Shown here: one piece after another, positions 1 to 8,873 of the stretch
How the letters are laid out: every line of letters begins with the position of its first letter
Position numbering within the stretch: the first letter of the stretch is position 1
Source: Bicyclus anynana
Taxonomy: Eukaryota; Arthropoda; Insecta; Lepidoptera; Nymphalidae
DNA: 64,000 nucleotides
Direction of reading: 5' to 3'
NCBI RefSeq assembly: GCF_947172395.1
Contig: NC_069098.1
Coordinates: forward strand, 3,837,001 to 3,901,000
Position numbers and translations under genes: made by a program
The notes under the pieces: model-generated
Database searches by the model: none
The model's input: the letters and a program-made list of their open reading frames with translations, nothing else
Told to the model about the DNA's origin: nothing

Positions 1-469
1 TACTAATAGGCTAAGTTGTCATTTTATAAAAGTTTGTCAGCTCATGTTTCTACCATAAGTAAGTACGGTAGCCAATTATGGAATTTGGACTGCTTTGGGA
101 GGTAGCAGGTTTTAAGGATTCAAACCCTCAGCCGTCTAAGTATAAAGTATATTTTTTTTTATATTTTCCTCGGCATAATATGAGATATTATATTCCCAGT
201 CGATAGTCACATGGCTTCGCGGCCTTCGAAAACGGTATTTAATTTGAAACTTCAAGTCTAGCCAAGGTCACCATTAAAGCCAAATGTCTGGCAAATGGGA
301 ATATCATTTCTCATACCCTCCAAAATAAAACAGCTTTGGCGTGGACTTTTTGAGCAACGAGAAATGCAATTCGTTTTAATTATGTTTTCATGATTAAGCT
401 GGTCTTATGATTTGGTCAAAATTAATATGTTCGACATGCGGAACACCATGAATTTTTCGGTCAGGAGAC
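1..469. other. Intergenic, no gene seen
   Basis: Contains one D1 repeat copy near the left edge and a poly-T run near 150-162. Nothing else is recognisable on either strand. The only ORFs are antisense or sense readings of the adjacent SINE. Confidence 0.5.
30..110 (+). repeat. Dispersed repeat D1, copy 1
   Basis: The core TTTGTCAGCTCAT followed by GTAAGTACGGTAG and a TGGAATTTGGACT-like end recurs at 53250-53335 and, more diverged, at 60690-60765. The class is unknown. It could be the 3' part of a LINE or SINE, because the third copy abuts an AAGTCAAAGTCAGAA LINE-tail-like stretch. Confidence 0.5.
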
Positions 470-799
470 GGCCTCCGTGGCGCAGTGGTATGCGCGGTGG
501 ATTTATAAGACGGAGGTCCTGGGTTCGATCCCCGGCTGGGCAGTTTGAGATTTTCTTAATTTGTCCAGGTCTGGCTGGTGGGAGGCTTCGGCTGTGGCTA
601 GTTACCACCCTACCGGCAAAGACGTACCGCCAAGCGATTTAGCGTTCCGGTACGATGCCGTGTAGAAACCGAAAGGGGTGTGGATTTTCATCCTCCTCCT
701 AACAAGCCCGCTTCCATTTTAGACTGCATCATCACTTACCATCAGGTGAGATTGTAGTCAAGGGCTAACTTGTAAAAAATAAAAAAAAATAAAAAAAAA
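470..799 (+). mobile_element. SINE-A, near full length
   Basis: The tRNA-like head (470-542) has an A-box region GTGGCGCAGTGG, a D-arm pairing GCGC/GCGC, and a T-arm with B-box GGTTCGATCCCC, so it derives from a tRNA and could be transcribed by Pol III. A tRNA-unrelated body follows (GGTCTGGCTGGTGGGAGG, then TTTTCATCCTCCTCC), then TGAGATTGTAGTCAAGGGCT and an A-rich tail. Four bases are missing from the usual AACAAGTTAGCCCGC. It interrupts or abuts a Hel-A fragment on its right. Confidence 0.85.
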
Positions 800-801
800 G
801 G

Positions 802-935
802 GTGTAAAGTCTTATTTCTGCGCCAAGGTACAGTTTAACTCTATACCAAATTTCATTTAAGTCAGTTCAGTGGTTTAGCCGTGAAAAGGTAACAGACAGA
901 CAGACTTACTTTCGCATTTGTAATATCAGTATGGA
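802..935 (-). mobile_element. Hel-A-like fragment
   Basis: Reading rightward it holds CAAATTTCATTTAAGTCAGT, a GTGAAAAGGTAACAGACAGAC stretch and TTCGCATTTGTAATATCAGT, which is the 5' half of Hel-A in reverse orientation. The CTAG end is missing, probably lost where SINE-A lies. Confidence 0.55.
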
Positions 936-1053
936 TAAATGAATTTTGTCCCATAAAGCGTGCTGGGCACAATGATGGTTCAAACAAAAATAAACGCACT
1001 GTCAACGCGAAATTAAATCAATATAATGACTTACAAAGAATATGTACCTACTA

Positions 1054-1241
1054 TTAACACGTTCGCTGCGATACGAGGTCAATTGACCTCGTTCCGCAAC
1101 AGCAGAAAAGCATTTTAGCAAAGAGTTACGAGGTCGATAAACCTCGTTCCGCACCACAGAGAGTTTTAGTACGAGGTCAAAAAACCTCGTACTGCATCAG
1201 AGGAAAAAACAGAAAAATCAGTGCTGCAGCGAACGTGTTAA
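1054..1241. mobile_element. TTAA-flanked MITE, copy 1
   Basis: The termini TTAACACGTTCGCTGCG and GCAGCGAACGTGTTAA are inverted repeats bounded by TTAA. The interior holds three imperfect palindromes, each ACGAGGTC...ACCTCGT followed by a TCCGCA- or ACTGCA-like tag, starting near 1073, 1128 and 1171. The TTAA target site points to a piggyBac-type transposase (inference). A second copy at 4778-4950 proves mobility. Confidence 0.85.
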
Positions 1242-2149
1242 AATATTTTGTTTACAATTGGGTGAGAGCAGCGCCGGACCGAGGTAAATATTAGAATGGA
1301 GCCAGATCCAATTATGGCGCCTTTCCTGTTTGTTTGAAAAGTTCGTAGCCTTAACGTATATCGGAATGTCATACATTTTTAACCGACTTCAAAAAAAGGA
1401 GGAGGTTTCTCAATTCGACCGTTCGATTTCGATTCGACCCGGGTGTAACGCACCCCCTGCACTATAGGTAAAGACTTTCTAGCTCACGTAGCGCCCAGGT
1501 GCCCTTCATCACCCTAGCGCCTATTACCGAAATATCGAAAAGAAATAAATTTCTTTTCGATCTTGTCTTTACCATTTCGGCGCCCCCTAGGATTTGGCGC
1601 CTGGAGCGACCGCTCCGTTCGCCGTATGGACGGTCCGGCCCTGGGTGAGAGTAGTGTTTTGGAATGTTAAAATCGTATACCATTTATTGGCTTACATCGG
1701 CATGCCAATCACTTGTCTATTACTTTTCTGTCTACGAGTCCACGTTATTTGAAAGTCATTTAAAACGTAACACCATTTCGTTGAAACTTTCAAATTGACA
1801 CACTTAATAAGTCCTTGAATGGAAATAGGTTAAAAATACTTTGTAAAAAAAGTGTTGTCATTCGAAGCTCATTTATCACATCGCGTGCCAGTTTTGTAAG
1901 GAAATACCTTGTTGGACGGACCAGCTAAATTATTAGGTAGGTTTAGTTACACCTCTAAAGATTTTAAGTGCTTACTTAGTAGTAGAAAAATATAGGTATT
2001 TAAAGCTAGTGCTTAGTTAAATATGCCTATGCGATGTATTTTTGTTCGTAACTTGGCATCTTAAATATTGGACGCACTCTACTTGTGTGCTTAACTTACT
2101 TACACTTACTTGCTTAAAACTTTCCTTACGGTTACTTGGTTATTTTTAC
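1242..2149. other. Intergenic with a GC-richer block
   Basis: The stretch 1380-1660 contains AACCGACTTCAAAAAAAGGAGG (a motif common in lepidopteran repeats, also near 44829) and a block rich in GGCGCC/GCGCC. That block includes a 12-bp-arm hairpin at 1534-1561. Similar GGCGCC-rich pieces occur near 2798-2890, 3000-3055 and 7560-7610. From 1684 to 2149 nothing is recognisable. Confidence 0.4.
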
Positions 2150-2385
2150 TTTTTTATTTTTTACAAGTTAGCCTTTGACTACAATCTCACCTGATGATAA
2201 GTGATGATGCAATCTAAGATGGAATCTTATTAGGAGAACGATGAAAATTCACATCCATTTCGGTTTCTACACGACATCGTACCGCAACGTTAAATCATTT
2301 GGCGGTACGTCTTTGCCGATAGGGTGGTAACTAGCCACGGTCGATGTCTTCCACCAGCCAGACCAATCTTTGAAAAAATCAACTG
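2150..2385 (-). mobile_element. SINE-A, head missing
   Basis: Reverse-oriented body of SINE-A: ACAAGTTAGCC, then CAATCTCACCTGATG, GGTTTCTACACGACATCGTACC and ACGTCTTTGCC. It stops at the CCAGCCAGACC segment, so the tRNA-like head is absent. Confidence 0.8.
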
Positions 2386-2405
2386 TTGGATGTACTTACA
2401 CAGTT

Positions 2406-2575
2406 GGCTTGAAGTTAGTTGAACACAAGACAGATGCAGTTCTCATCACTAGCAGGAAGCAAATTGAATTACCTGTTAATTCATCCGTTACCTGGGAGTG
2501 ATGATTGACACTGTCTCAGCTTCAAAGCAAGCTGAGCGCTTACACCTAAAGCAGGTATCATCTACTTCTTTCACA
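2406..2575 (+). pseudogene. R1-like LINE reverse transcriptase fragment
   Basis: The plus strand reads GLKLVEHKTDAVLITSRKQ and then, after a one-base frame shift near 2490, YLGVMIDTVSASKQAER. A KTDAVLIT-type block followed by YLGVMID is characteristic of the RT region after the catalytic FADD box in R1/Jockey-class non-LTR retrotransposons. Only about 55 codons remain, and stop codons and the frameshift show it is dead. Confidence 0.65.
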
Positions 2576-3081
2576 CATTCTAATCATATGTTTTTGCCCT
2601 CTCCTCTTGTATCCTTACATTTACAAATTCAACATTTTTCTGGTAACATGACTTTCATCCACTACAATTAACTGAAGACATTACATTATTATTTTTGGAA
2701 AGGCCTACCGGTATTCCGAGCCAAACCATCTTTAGAAAATAACAAAACGAAATAGTTGTTATTGAATTTTGTATCCAAGAAATAAATAAGACTTAGCGCC
2801 TCGCCACAGCAAAACTTAATCCCGGCTCCCCGGCGTTGTATCGTCGTATCGGGCGCTCAATCTGTTGGCGCCCGGCCAAAGTCCAATCGAATACCTGGAC
2901 GCTAAGCCTGGTTCTAAACCTGGACAAATATTAAAGGACAAAGACTAAAGTAAAAGTTTTTTACTTCTATATAATAATCAAGATTTTAGGCAGGAGCGGC
3001 ATCAGGGTAGGGCACGGTTGGCGAACGCCAAGGGGCGCCAGGTACCAGGGGCGCCAAGTAGATATACCAGGAATTAAAGGC
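2576..3081. other. Intergenic, no gene seen
   Basis: Mostly unremarkable sequence. Two short GC-richer parts (2798-2890 and 2990-3060) carry repeated GGCGCC motifs like those near 1481-1650. No ORF or RNA gene can be supported. Confidence 0.4.
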
Positions 3082-3132
3082 AGAATCAGAAACAAGGATA
3101 TTCTCATAAGAAACAAAGTCACCGACACAATT
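3082..3132 (+). mobile_element. Possible RTE fragment
   Basis: CAGAATCAGAAACAAGG followed by AACAAAGTCACCGACAC resembles the RTE segment encoding the IRNEEIRRRTKVTD-like region seen intact at 10490-10560. It is very short, so the assignment is weak. Confidence 0.35.
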
Positions 3133-3135
3133 CAT

Positions 3136-3372
3136 GTTAGGAGGAGGATGAAAATCCACACCACTTTCGGTTTCTACACGGCCTCGTACCGGAACGCTAA
3201 ATCGCTTGGCGGTACGTCTTTGCCGGTAGGGTGGTAACTAGCCACGGCCGAAGCCTCACACCAGCCAGACCTGGACAAATTAAGAAAATCTCAATCTGCC
3301 CAGCCGGGAATCGAACCCAGGACCTCCGTCTTATAAGTCCACCGCGCATACCACTGCGCCACGGAGGCCGTC
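3136..3372 (-). mobile_element. SINE-A with intact tRNA-like head
   Basis: Reverse copy ending rightward in the head (GGGAATCGAACCCAGGACC, then ACCACTGCGCCACGGAGGCC). The distal 3' segment beyond GTTAGGAGGAGG is missing. It abuts the 3' tail of a SINE-B, which it may have entered. Confidence 0.85.
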
Positions 3373-3375
3373 AAA

Positions 3376-3442
3376 GAGGAGAGGAGACTCGTGCTCAACA
3401 GTGAGCAAAATATGATTTGTTAATGACGATGATATAGGCGCA
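3376..3442 (+). mobile_element. SINE-B 3' tail fragment
   Basis: GAGAGGAGACTCGTGCTCAAC followed by AGTGAGCAAAATATG and a GATGAT-like end matches the last 65 bases of SINE-B. Confidence 0.65.
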
Positions 3443-3859
3443 TAGATTACATAATATTGGAGTAATTAATAGCAATTAAAAAAAATAACAAAGAGATGCA
3501 GAAAGTTATGCACTGCTAGTTGATTATAAGAGCTCTTTCACACATGACAATAATTAATATGAAGGGTCGTTCGTGCGAGTCTAGTATGAAATCATTGCTC
3601 TTGCAATCACAATAACGTATGAAAACATAAACAAAAATATACTTAATGTTCTTTACCCTAAAGTTGAATATTCTATAACTATTACTGTTATATCGTAGGT
3701 ACAGACCTTTGTAAGGGTGTACTTTATAAATATGAATATATTTTTCTTTATTTATGTTATAGTATAGTCCGTATATAGTACAGATGATAGAACAAACCAA
3801 CATAACACTTTATGTTAAGTAGGTAAGTACTAAGTACGTAATATTGTGTTAGAGTGTTA
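3443..3859. other. Intergenic, no gene seen
   Basis: AT-rich unique-looking sequence. A 95-codon minus ORF (3516-3803) has no recognisable domain and low-complexity composition, and is judged fortuitous. Confidence 0.45.
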
Positions 3860-4075
3860 GCCTCAATAGCTCAACGGTAAGAGCGGTTGGACTCATCACC
3901 GAGGGGTGGTGGTTCGAGCCCCGCCCGATGGTCTATTGTCGTACCCACTCCTAGCACAGTCTTTTCCAACTAGTTGGAGGGGAATGAGAATATTGGTCAT
4001 AATATTATAAAAAATATGGCAAATATTCTTTTATAAAAAAAATAAAATAAATAAATAAATAAATATTATCGCCTT
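3860..4075 (+). mobile_element. SINE-C, full length
   Basis: The head reads GCCTCAATAGCTCAACGGTA with AGAGCGG after it (A-box/D-arm) and GGTGGTTCGAGCCCCGCCC (T-arm with B-box). The body TTGTCGTACCCACTCCTAGC and CTAGTTGGAGGGGAATGAG is followed by an A/T-rich tail. Other copies are at 5965, 46607 and 57825. Confidence 0.8.
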
Positions 4076-4375
4076 AAATATTACCAACATTTTTCACTTA
4101 ATGCAAGTGTTTTATGCAACGAACTGGTCTAAGTGTTAAGCCTGTTTAAATGTGTCAGGCATCTTGGCCTTTTAGAACTGAGTACAGTATTACTGCTTGG
4201 CAGCAGACTTACTAATAGCGATACTTTCCCGGACAAGAGTCACAAAATGCTTTTTACTACTAACAGTCTACTTTCAACTGTAGTAGCAATTTATGGCTAT
4301 ATTTATTTATTTATTCCTTAATAAACAACATAATAACATTGTCAGAAAATAGTAGAAAACATAGTATACAAGTAT

Positions 4376-4500
4376 TATATTTATTTATCCAAATATCTTT
4401 ATTGCAACAAACATGGGTATAAAAACATACAAAATAGGGATAAAATGCAGTGCAAGAGGCGACCTTATCGCTAAAAGTGATCTCTTTCAGATTAGGCAAG
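4376..4500 (-). mobile_element. Probable LINE 3' end
   Basis: TTATTTATCCAAATATCTTT, then ATTGCAACAAACATGGG and GCAAGAGGCGACCTTATCGC, resembles the antisense 3' UTR of a lepidopteran LINE (sense strand: polyadenylation-like AATAAA end). The flanking 4076-4375 holds nothing else recognisable. Confidence 0.4.
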
Positions 4501-4628
4501 TATGTGCAAAGGCGGTCTTAGATCTATACCTACATAAATAAATCGAACGAGACTACTCAAATACAATAGGGCTATTCTGTAACGATGGTTCTAGGTAGTT
4601 GTGATGATGTTGACCGTTGAACTTAACA

Positions 4629-5033
4629 TCATCATCATTATTAACAACCCATTTTCGGCTCACTGTTGAACACGAGTCTCCCCTTAGAATGGAGGGGTTA
4701 GAGATTGCCAGACCTCACACGCCTAGACAGTTCGCGATATCTTCCTCCACCGTTTGAGACACGTGACATTTAATTTCTTAACACGTTCGCTGCGGTACGA
4801 GGTCAATTGACCTTGTGCACCCAGCGCCTTCAAGAGTTACGAGGTCGATGGACCTCGTACAACACAACAAAGTTTTAGTAAGAGGTCAATAAACCTCGTA
4901 ACACACCAGAGGCAAGTAAAGGAAAATCAGTGCCGCAGCGAACGTGTTAAAATGAAAGAGGTTCATGCCCCGGACCGAATTCAAAGCTACGCCCTACGAA
5001 TCGAAGACAGAGATTATAACAACTGGGCTACTC
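4629..5033 (-). mobile_element. SINE-B interrupted by a MITE
   Basis: Starts with the CATCATCATCATTATTAACA tail and the TTCGGCTCACTGTTGA-like block, then CCGTTTGAGACACGTGACAT. It breaks at TTAA and resumes after 4950 with AAATGAAAGAGG..., the CCCCGGACCGAATTCAAA region and the TTATAACAACTGGGCT head. The head is diverged, so this SINE is older than the insertion. Confidence 0.8.
4778..4950. mobile_element. TTAA-flanked MITE, copy 2, nested in SINE-B
   Basis: Termini TTAACACGTTCGCTGCG and CGCAGCGAACGTGTTAA flank 173 bp holding three GAGGTC...ACCTCGT-type blocks. Uninterrupted SINE-B copies read TTTCTTAAAATGCAC at this point. Here the sequence reads TTTCTTAA, then the element, then TTAAAATG, so the TTAA is exactly duplicated. 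Confidence 0.9.
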
Positions 5034-5555
5034 AACATTGTGAGCCTCAAAGTCTCTCTGTCTAACGTGGTACTATAAAAAGAGAGACAAAGAAACTCAC
5101 ACTGTCAAGTTATAAAAAAAAAACATCGTTTTTGAATAGCACTACAGGTCTCATACTAAGAGCGATGGTCATTACATATTAATAGTGTCAGGGCGTTATG
5201 AATAACGCTTCATTTATTAGTCCATAACAACACTAGGTCTTTGGCAGACAGCCAGCGAAATGGCCGCCCATTATCGTACCTAGACGACACTGGGATGGAG
5301 TTAACAGTGAATTATTTTTCCCGTTATTATTTACTAGCAAACGTGGTTTTAACGGTCTAGTACGCGTTCCCGTGAGAATATGGGGATAAAATATAACCTA
5401 TAACACTTGCAAATAACATGGCTTTCTATAGGTAAAACAGTTTTTAAAATCGGTTTTTAAGATCCAGAGATTAGCCCCTACAAACTGACAAACTTTGACA
5501 CAACTCACTCAACCTCCACAAACTCCATAAATGCTTACCGTACTGCTATACTTTC
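5034..5555. other. Intergenic, no gene seen
   Basis: No repeat family is recognised apart from a weak local inverted repeat (AAGTCTCTCTG / AGAGAGACAAAG, near 5050-5090). Palindromes and ORFs are otherwise at background level. Confidence 0.4.
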
Positions 5556-5836
5556 GGCCTTCGTGGCGCAGTGGTATGCGTGGTGGATTTACAATTCAGA
5601 GGTCCTGGGTTCGATCTCCAGCTAGGCTGATTGAGGTTTTCTTATTTGATCCGGGTCTGGCTGGTGGGAGGTATCGGCCGTGGCAAGTTACCACCCTGCC
5701 GGCAAAGACGTACTGCTAAGTGATTTAGCGTCTCGGTATGATGTCGTGTAGAAACCGAAAGTTAGCCCGCTTCCATCTTAGATCGTCACGTACCCTCAGG
5801 TGAGATTGTAGTCAAGGGCTAACTTGTAAAGAATTA
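5556..5836 (+). mobile_element. SINE-A, full length
   Basis: The head GGCCTTCGTGGCGCAGTGG has B-box GGTTCGATCTCC, then the standard body and the end TGAGATTGTAGTCAAGGGCT. A short internal deletion removes the CCTCCTAACAAG part near 5760. Confidence 0.85.
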
Positions 5837-5964
5837 CTTTCTCTGTGGTAGGCGCATAACAAACTGACAAAATTACAGCTTATACTCGTATGTATAATAT
5901 GAGGAAAGTCTGACTATTGTAGGTTGTTTGAATATTATAGTTTCAGCTACACCTAACATCAAAC

Positions 5965-6133
5965 GGCCTCAATAGCTCAACGGTAAGAGTGATCGGACTA
6001 ATCACCGAGGGGTGGTGGTTCGATCCCCGCCCCGTTGGTCTATTGTCGTAACCACTCCGAGCACAGCCTTTCCCGATATGACAAATATTCCTTTAAAAAA
6101 ATAAAAAAATAAAAAATAATAATAAAAAAACTG
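5965..6133 (+). mobile_element. SINE-C
   Basis: GGCCTCAATAGCTCAACGGT with GGTGGTTCGATCCCCGCCC downstream, TTGTCGTAACCACTCCGAGC, then an AAAAATAAAAAAATAAAA-type tail. The middle body (TTGGAGGGGAATG) is deleted. Confidence 0.8.
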
Positions 6134-6590
6134 CTAGTGTGAAAGGGGCTTTATTATTTTAATAACGTTTATTATAGGCGTCGATGAATAATTACAGGTC
6201 ACACACCCCTACGATTCCAAACCGATTATCTAGATATTTTGAAATGCCGTCGATTGATTTTCTGTCCGTGTATACTCGTACCTAGTATGTCGAACATTTT
6301 TGTCACTGTAAATATTATTTTAGTATTCAATATTTCACCCCGTGGTATTTGCTTCCACACGACTAACAGTGCTTTATTGCGGTCACCATACATCTAGTTT
6401 GATGTATATTTTTATGGTCTGTATATCTATAAATCTATTTTCAAATTCCGTTTGTAACAGTTGAACAATATTGATGCGTTTTTTTCAACTGAAATATTCA
6501 CAATTTGTTTTGTGTTAGATTAAAGTAGAATAATATAAAACCGACAAAATGTGTATCGGGCCACTGTAGTGGAGGGTTCCGCAATTAAAC
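6134..6590. other. Intergenic, no gene seen
   Basis: AT-rich with no supported gene. A GTGGAGGGTTCCGCAA motif at the right edge resembles the GGGTTCCG repeats common in Lepidoptera but is too short to classify. Confidence 0.4.
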
Positions 6591-6839
6591 GTTTGAGGTT
6601 TTCTTAATTGGTCTAGCTGGTGAGAGGCTCCGGCAGTGGCTAGTTAGCACCCTACCGACATAGACGCACCGCCAAGCGATTTAGTGTTCCGGTACGATGT
6701 CGTGTAGAAACCAAAAGTTGTGTGGATTTTCATCCTCCTCCTAACAAGTTAGCCCGCTTCCATCTTAGATTACATCATCACTTACCATCAGGTGAGATTG
6801 TAGTCAAGGGCTAATTTGTAAAGAATTAAAAAAAAAAAC
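6591..6839 (+). mobile_element. SINE-A, 5' truncated
   Basis: Starts at GTTTGAGGTTTTCTTAATTG, so the tRNA-like head is lost. The body and the 3' end GGTGAGATTGTAGTCAAGGG with an A-rich tail are intact. Confidence 0.8.
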
Positions 6840-6925
6840 CAATGCCGATTTAGAATAATGGTCTTTGGTTGATCGATTTTATAATTTTATTTCCTACTTG
6901 GCTTTGATTGCCTACATAAATATAT

Positions 6926-7270
6926 GGAGTATCTCTGCGTGATCGAACCAGAATTGAGGGGATCCGCAGAAGAACCAAAGTCACAGACATAGCTCAACGA
7001 GTTGCGAAGCTGAAGTGACAATGAGCGGGGCACGTAGTTCGAAGAGCCGATGGACGTTGGGGTCCCAAAGTGCTGGAATGGCGACCCCGCACTAGTAAGC
7101 GCAGTGTTGGTCGACCCCCTACCAGGTGGACTGATGACATCAAGTGAGTCGCAGGGATTTGCTGGATGCAAGTGACTCAGTATCGTGAGTCCCGTGAGTT
7201 TGTAAGTCCCTACAAAAGGCCTATGCCCTGCAGTGGACATCCATCGGCTGATATGATGATGGTCATGATG
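6926..7270 (+). mobile_element. RTE-like LINE, 3' fragment
   Basis: The plus strand encodes the carboxyl tail of an endonuclease-reverse transcriptase. Recognisable blocks are GVSLRDRTR, RRTKVTDIAQRVAKLK, RRADGRWGPKVLEW and RCPTRWTDDIK-like residues, read in shifting frames. It ends in CCATCGGCTGATATGATGAT, the 3' microsatellite typical of RTE-clade LINEs. Heavy 5' truncation leaves no catalytic RT residues. Confidence 0.8.
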
Positions 7271-7762
7271 TATACTCTAATTCTAAAATATTTTTTACGG
7301 ACAATACTTATAAACAACCGTAAAGCTAGCAGAGAGGGGGGTAGTTTTATTACTAAAAGTGTGTTATAATCTAACCCTAACGATTTTATCATTGAAATTC
7401 CAAGTGCAATAATTTAGAAACTCAAAACGCTGATATGCACGAAATAAGCCAGAAAGTTTCAAAGAAAATCTTTTCAAGAACCAAATTCTGTGCAAACATA
7501 CGTTATATTTACTAGGTGGCTATGCGGATCAGGGGTCAATTTCTTGGCTAAACTTGCCTTTGGTGTAACGCCCGCGCGCCCGAATCCTTTGGCGGCGCGC
7601 CAAAAGACCTAAGATTTGAACCGTGCCAAGCTCACACACCTATGCAGAGATAGTCACACACATTACAAAGAGTCGACTATTAGAGTCAAGTCACTGAGAG
7701 GTCGAAACGACTAGATTTGCCTATGTAGAATTTGTGCAGTCGTTTAAATATAGTAAACTTTA
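7271..7762. other. Intergenic, no gene seen
   Basis: Contains a GC-rich patch (7565-7610, CCCGCGCGCCCG and GGCGGCGCGCC). Otherwise unremarkable, with no ORF of interest. Confidence 0.4.
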
Positions 7763-8293
7763 AGGCCGTGATAGCTCAGTGGATTTGACCTTTGCCTTTG
7801 ATTCGGCGCGATTTCGAATCCAGTTCAAGACGAGCAATCCTACTTTTAAGTTACATTATAGTTAGTTACATTATAAAGAAATAAATATGTGTCCCTAACG
7901 GTAAAGGAAAAACATCGTAAAGCACCCTGCATACCTGAGAATTTTCTTAATTCTCTACGTGTGTCAGCCTGTATCCGTTCACTGCTGGACATAGGCTTTT
8001 CTAGAGCGCACCACTACTCACGATCCTCAGACTTCCTCATCCAGGACCATCTAGACGGAGGGCATCCTATACAGTACAGTAGTCTTCACTCCAGAACACG
8101 TTTGCCCCAATAGCCATCTGTTCTGCGACAATTATGACCCGCACATTGCCACTTCAGCTTGCTAACCCTTTGGGCTACGTCAATTAATTTCTACGTGTAT
8201 AAAGTCAGTGAGATGATCTACTCGTATAGTCTAACCCCTCTTTTTCTGTGAGAATATCCGTGCTCAACAGTGATCCGAATGTGGATTGAGAAT
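7763..8293 (+). mobile_element. SINE-B split by a LINE
   Basis: The 5' part (7763-7962) has GGCCGTGATAGCTCAGTGG and a decayed B-box (TTTCGAATCCAG). The 3' part (8190-8293) has TCTAACCCCTCTTTTTC and GTGCTCAACAGTGATCCGAA. Between them lies a minus-strand LINE 3' end. TCTACGTGT occurs at both 7954-7962 and 8190-8198, a 9-bp target duplication. Confidence 0.75.
7963..8189 (-). mobile_element. LINE 3' end nested in SINE-B
   Basis: Reading plus: TTCACTGCTGGACATAGGC, TCCAGAACACGTTTGCCCC, CCATCTGTTCTGCGACA and CATTGCCACTTCAGCTTGC. This is the reverse complement of an RTE-like C-terminal region distinct from the other RTE family here. It is flanked by the TCTACGTGT duplication. Confidence 0.65.
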
Positions 8294-8667
8294 GATTTTT
8301 TTTTTAATTGAAATAAAGATATGAAGCTTTTACTATTTGAAAAATAAATAAGAATGTTTTAAAATACTATGCTCCTTACTCATTGTTATTATTTCTGGCA
8401 GAACTTTTGCGCTCGCCAAAACTTGATGTATGGTGTGTTTTGGCAAGTTACTACTGCACGGTTTCATTAGGGAGCCAACAGCAAACACAAAATTTAGAAA
8501 CAAAGCAATGTTGACTTAACAGGTGTTGTTTTTTTAAGACCTACTTAAGAAGCTATAGCACAGAAACAAGAAATCCAAATTTTTCCCAAATTTCTTTGGG
8601 TTTTGTGATTGATGAGTTTTCCTAATAATTTTTCCGACAAAAAATAAAGTGAATATTTATATAATAA
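8294..8667. other. Intergenic, no gene seen
   Basis: AT-rich sequence with no repeat or coding signal that can be supported. Confidence 0.4.
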
Positions 8668-8873
8668 CTTGCGGACGTCCGCATGGAATTCAGTTTATCA
8701 CAAATACCGCGGGAATCGTGGATTTTTCCGAGATGAAAAGTATAGCCTACAAGTATGAGTAAAATCTATTTTCATTCCAAATTTCAGCCAAATCGCTTCC
8801 GTAGCCGCAGCGTAAAGAAGGAACAAACATACACACTTACACACAAACTTTCGCCTTTATAATATTCGTGTGA
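8668..8873 (-). mobile_element. Helitron-like Hel-A, near complete
   Basis: Reverse copy: a decayed CTAG end (ACTTGCGGACGTCCGCATGG), then TTTATCACAAATACCGCGGG, GAAAAGTATAGCC, GCCAAATCGCTTCCGTAGCC, and the TTTATAATATTCGTGTGA start. In sense orientation the element begins TC and finishes with a GCGGACG...CGTCCGC hairpin next to CTAG. That fits Helitron ends, and no target duplication is seen. No protein is encoded. Confidence 0.7.

Noticed and set aside
470..542. Functional tRNA genes at the SINE heads
   Set aside because: Heads are followed by SINE bodies, recur in many diverged copies and lack a convincing full cloverleaf with terminator.
405..642. ORFs over SINE-A (also 5531, 21311, 3136 region)
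   Set aside because: They translate the tRNA-derived SINE, not a host protein.
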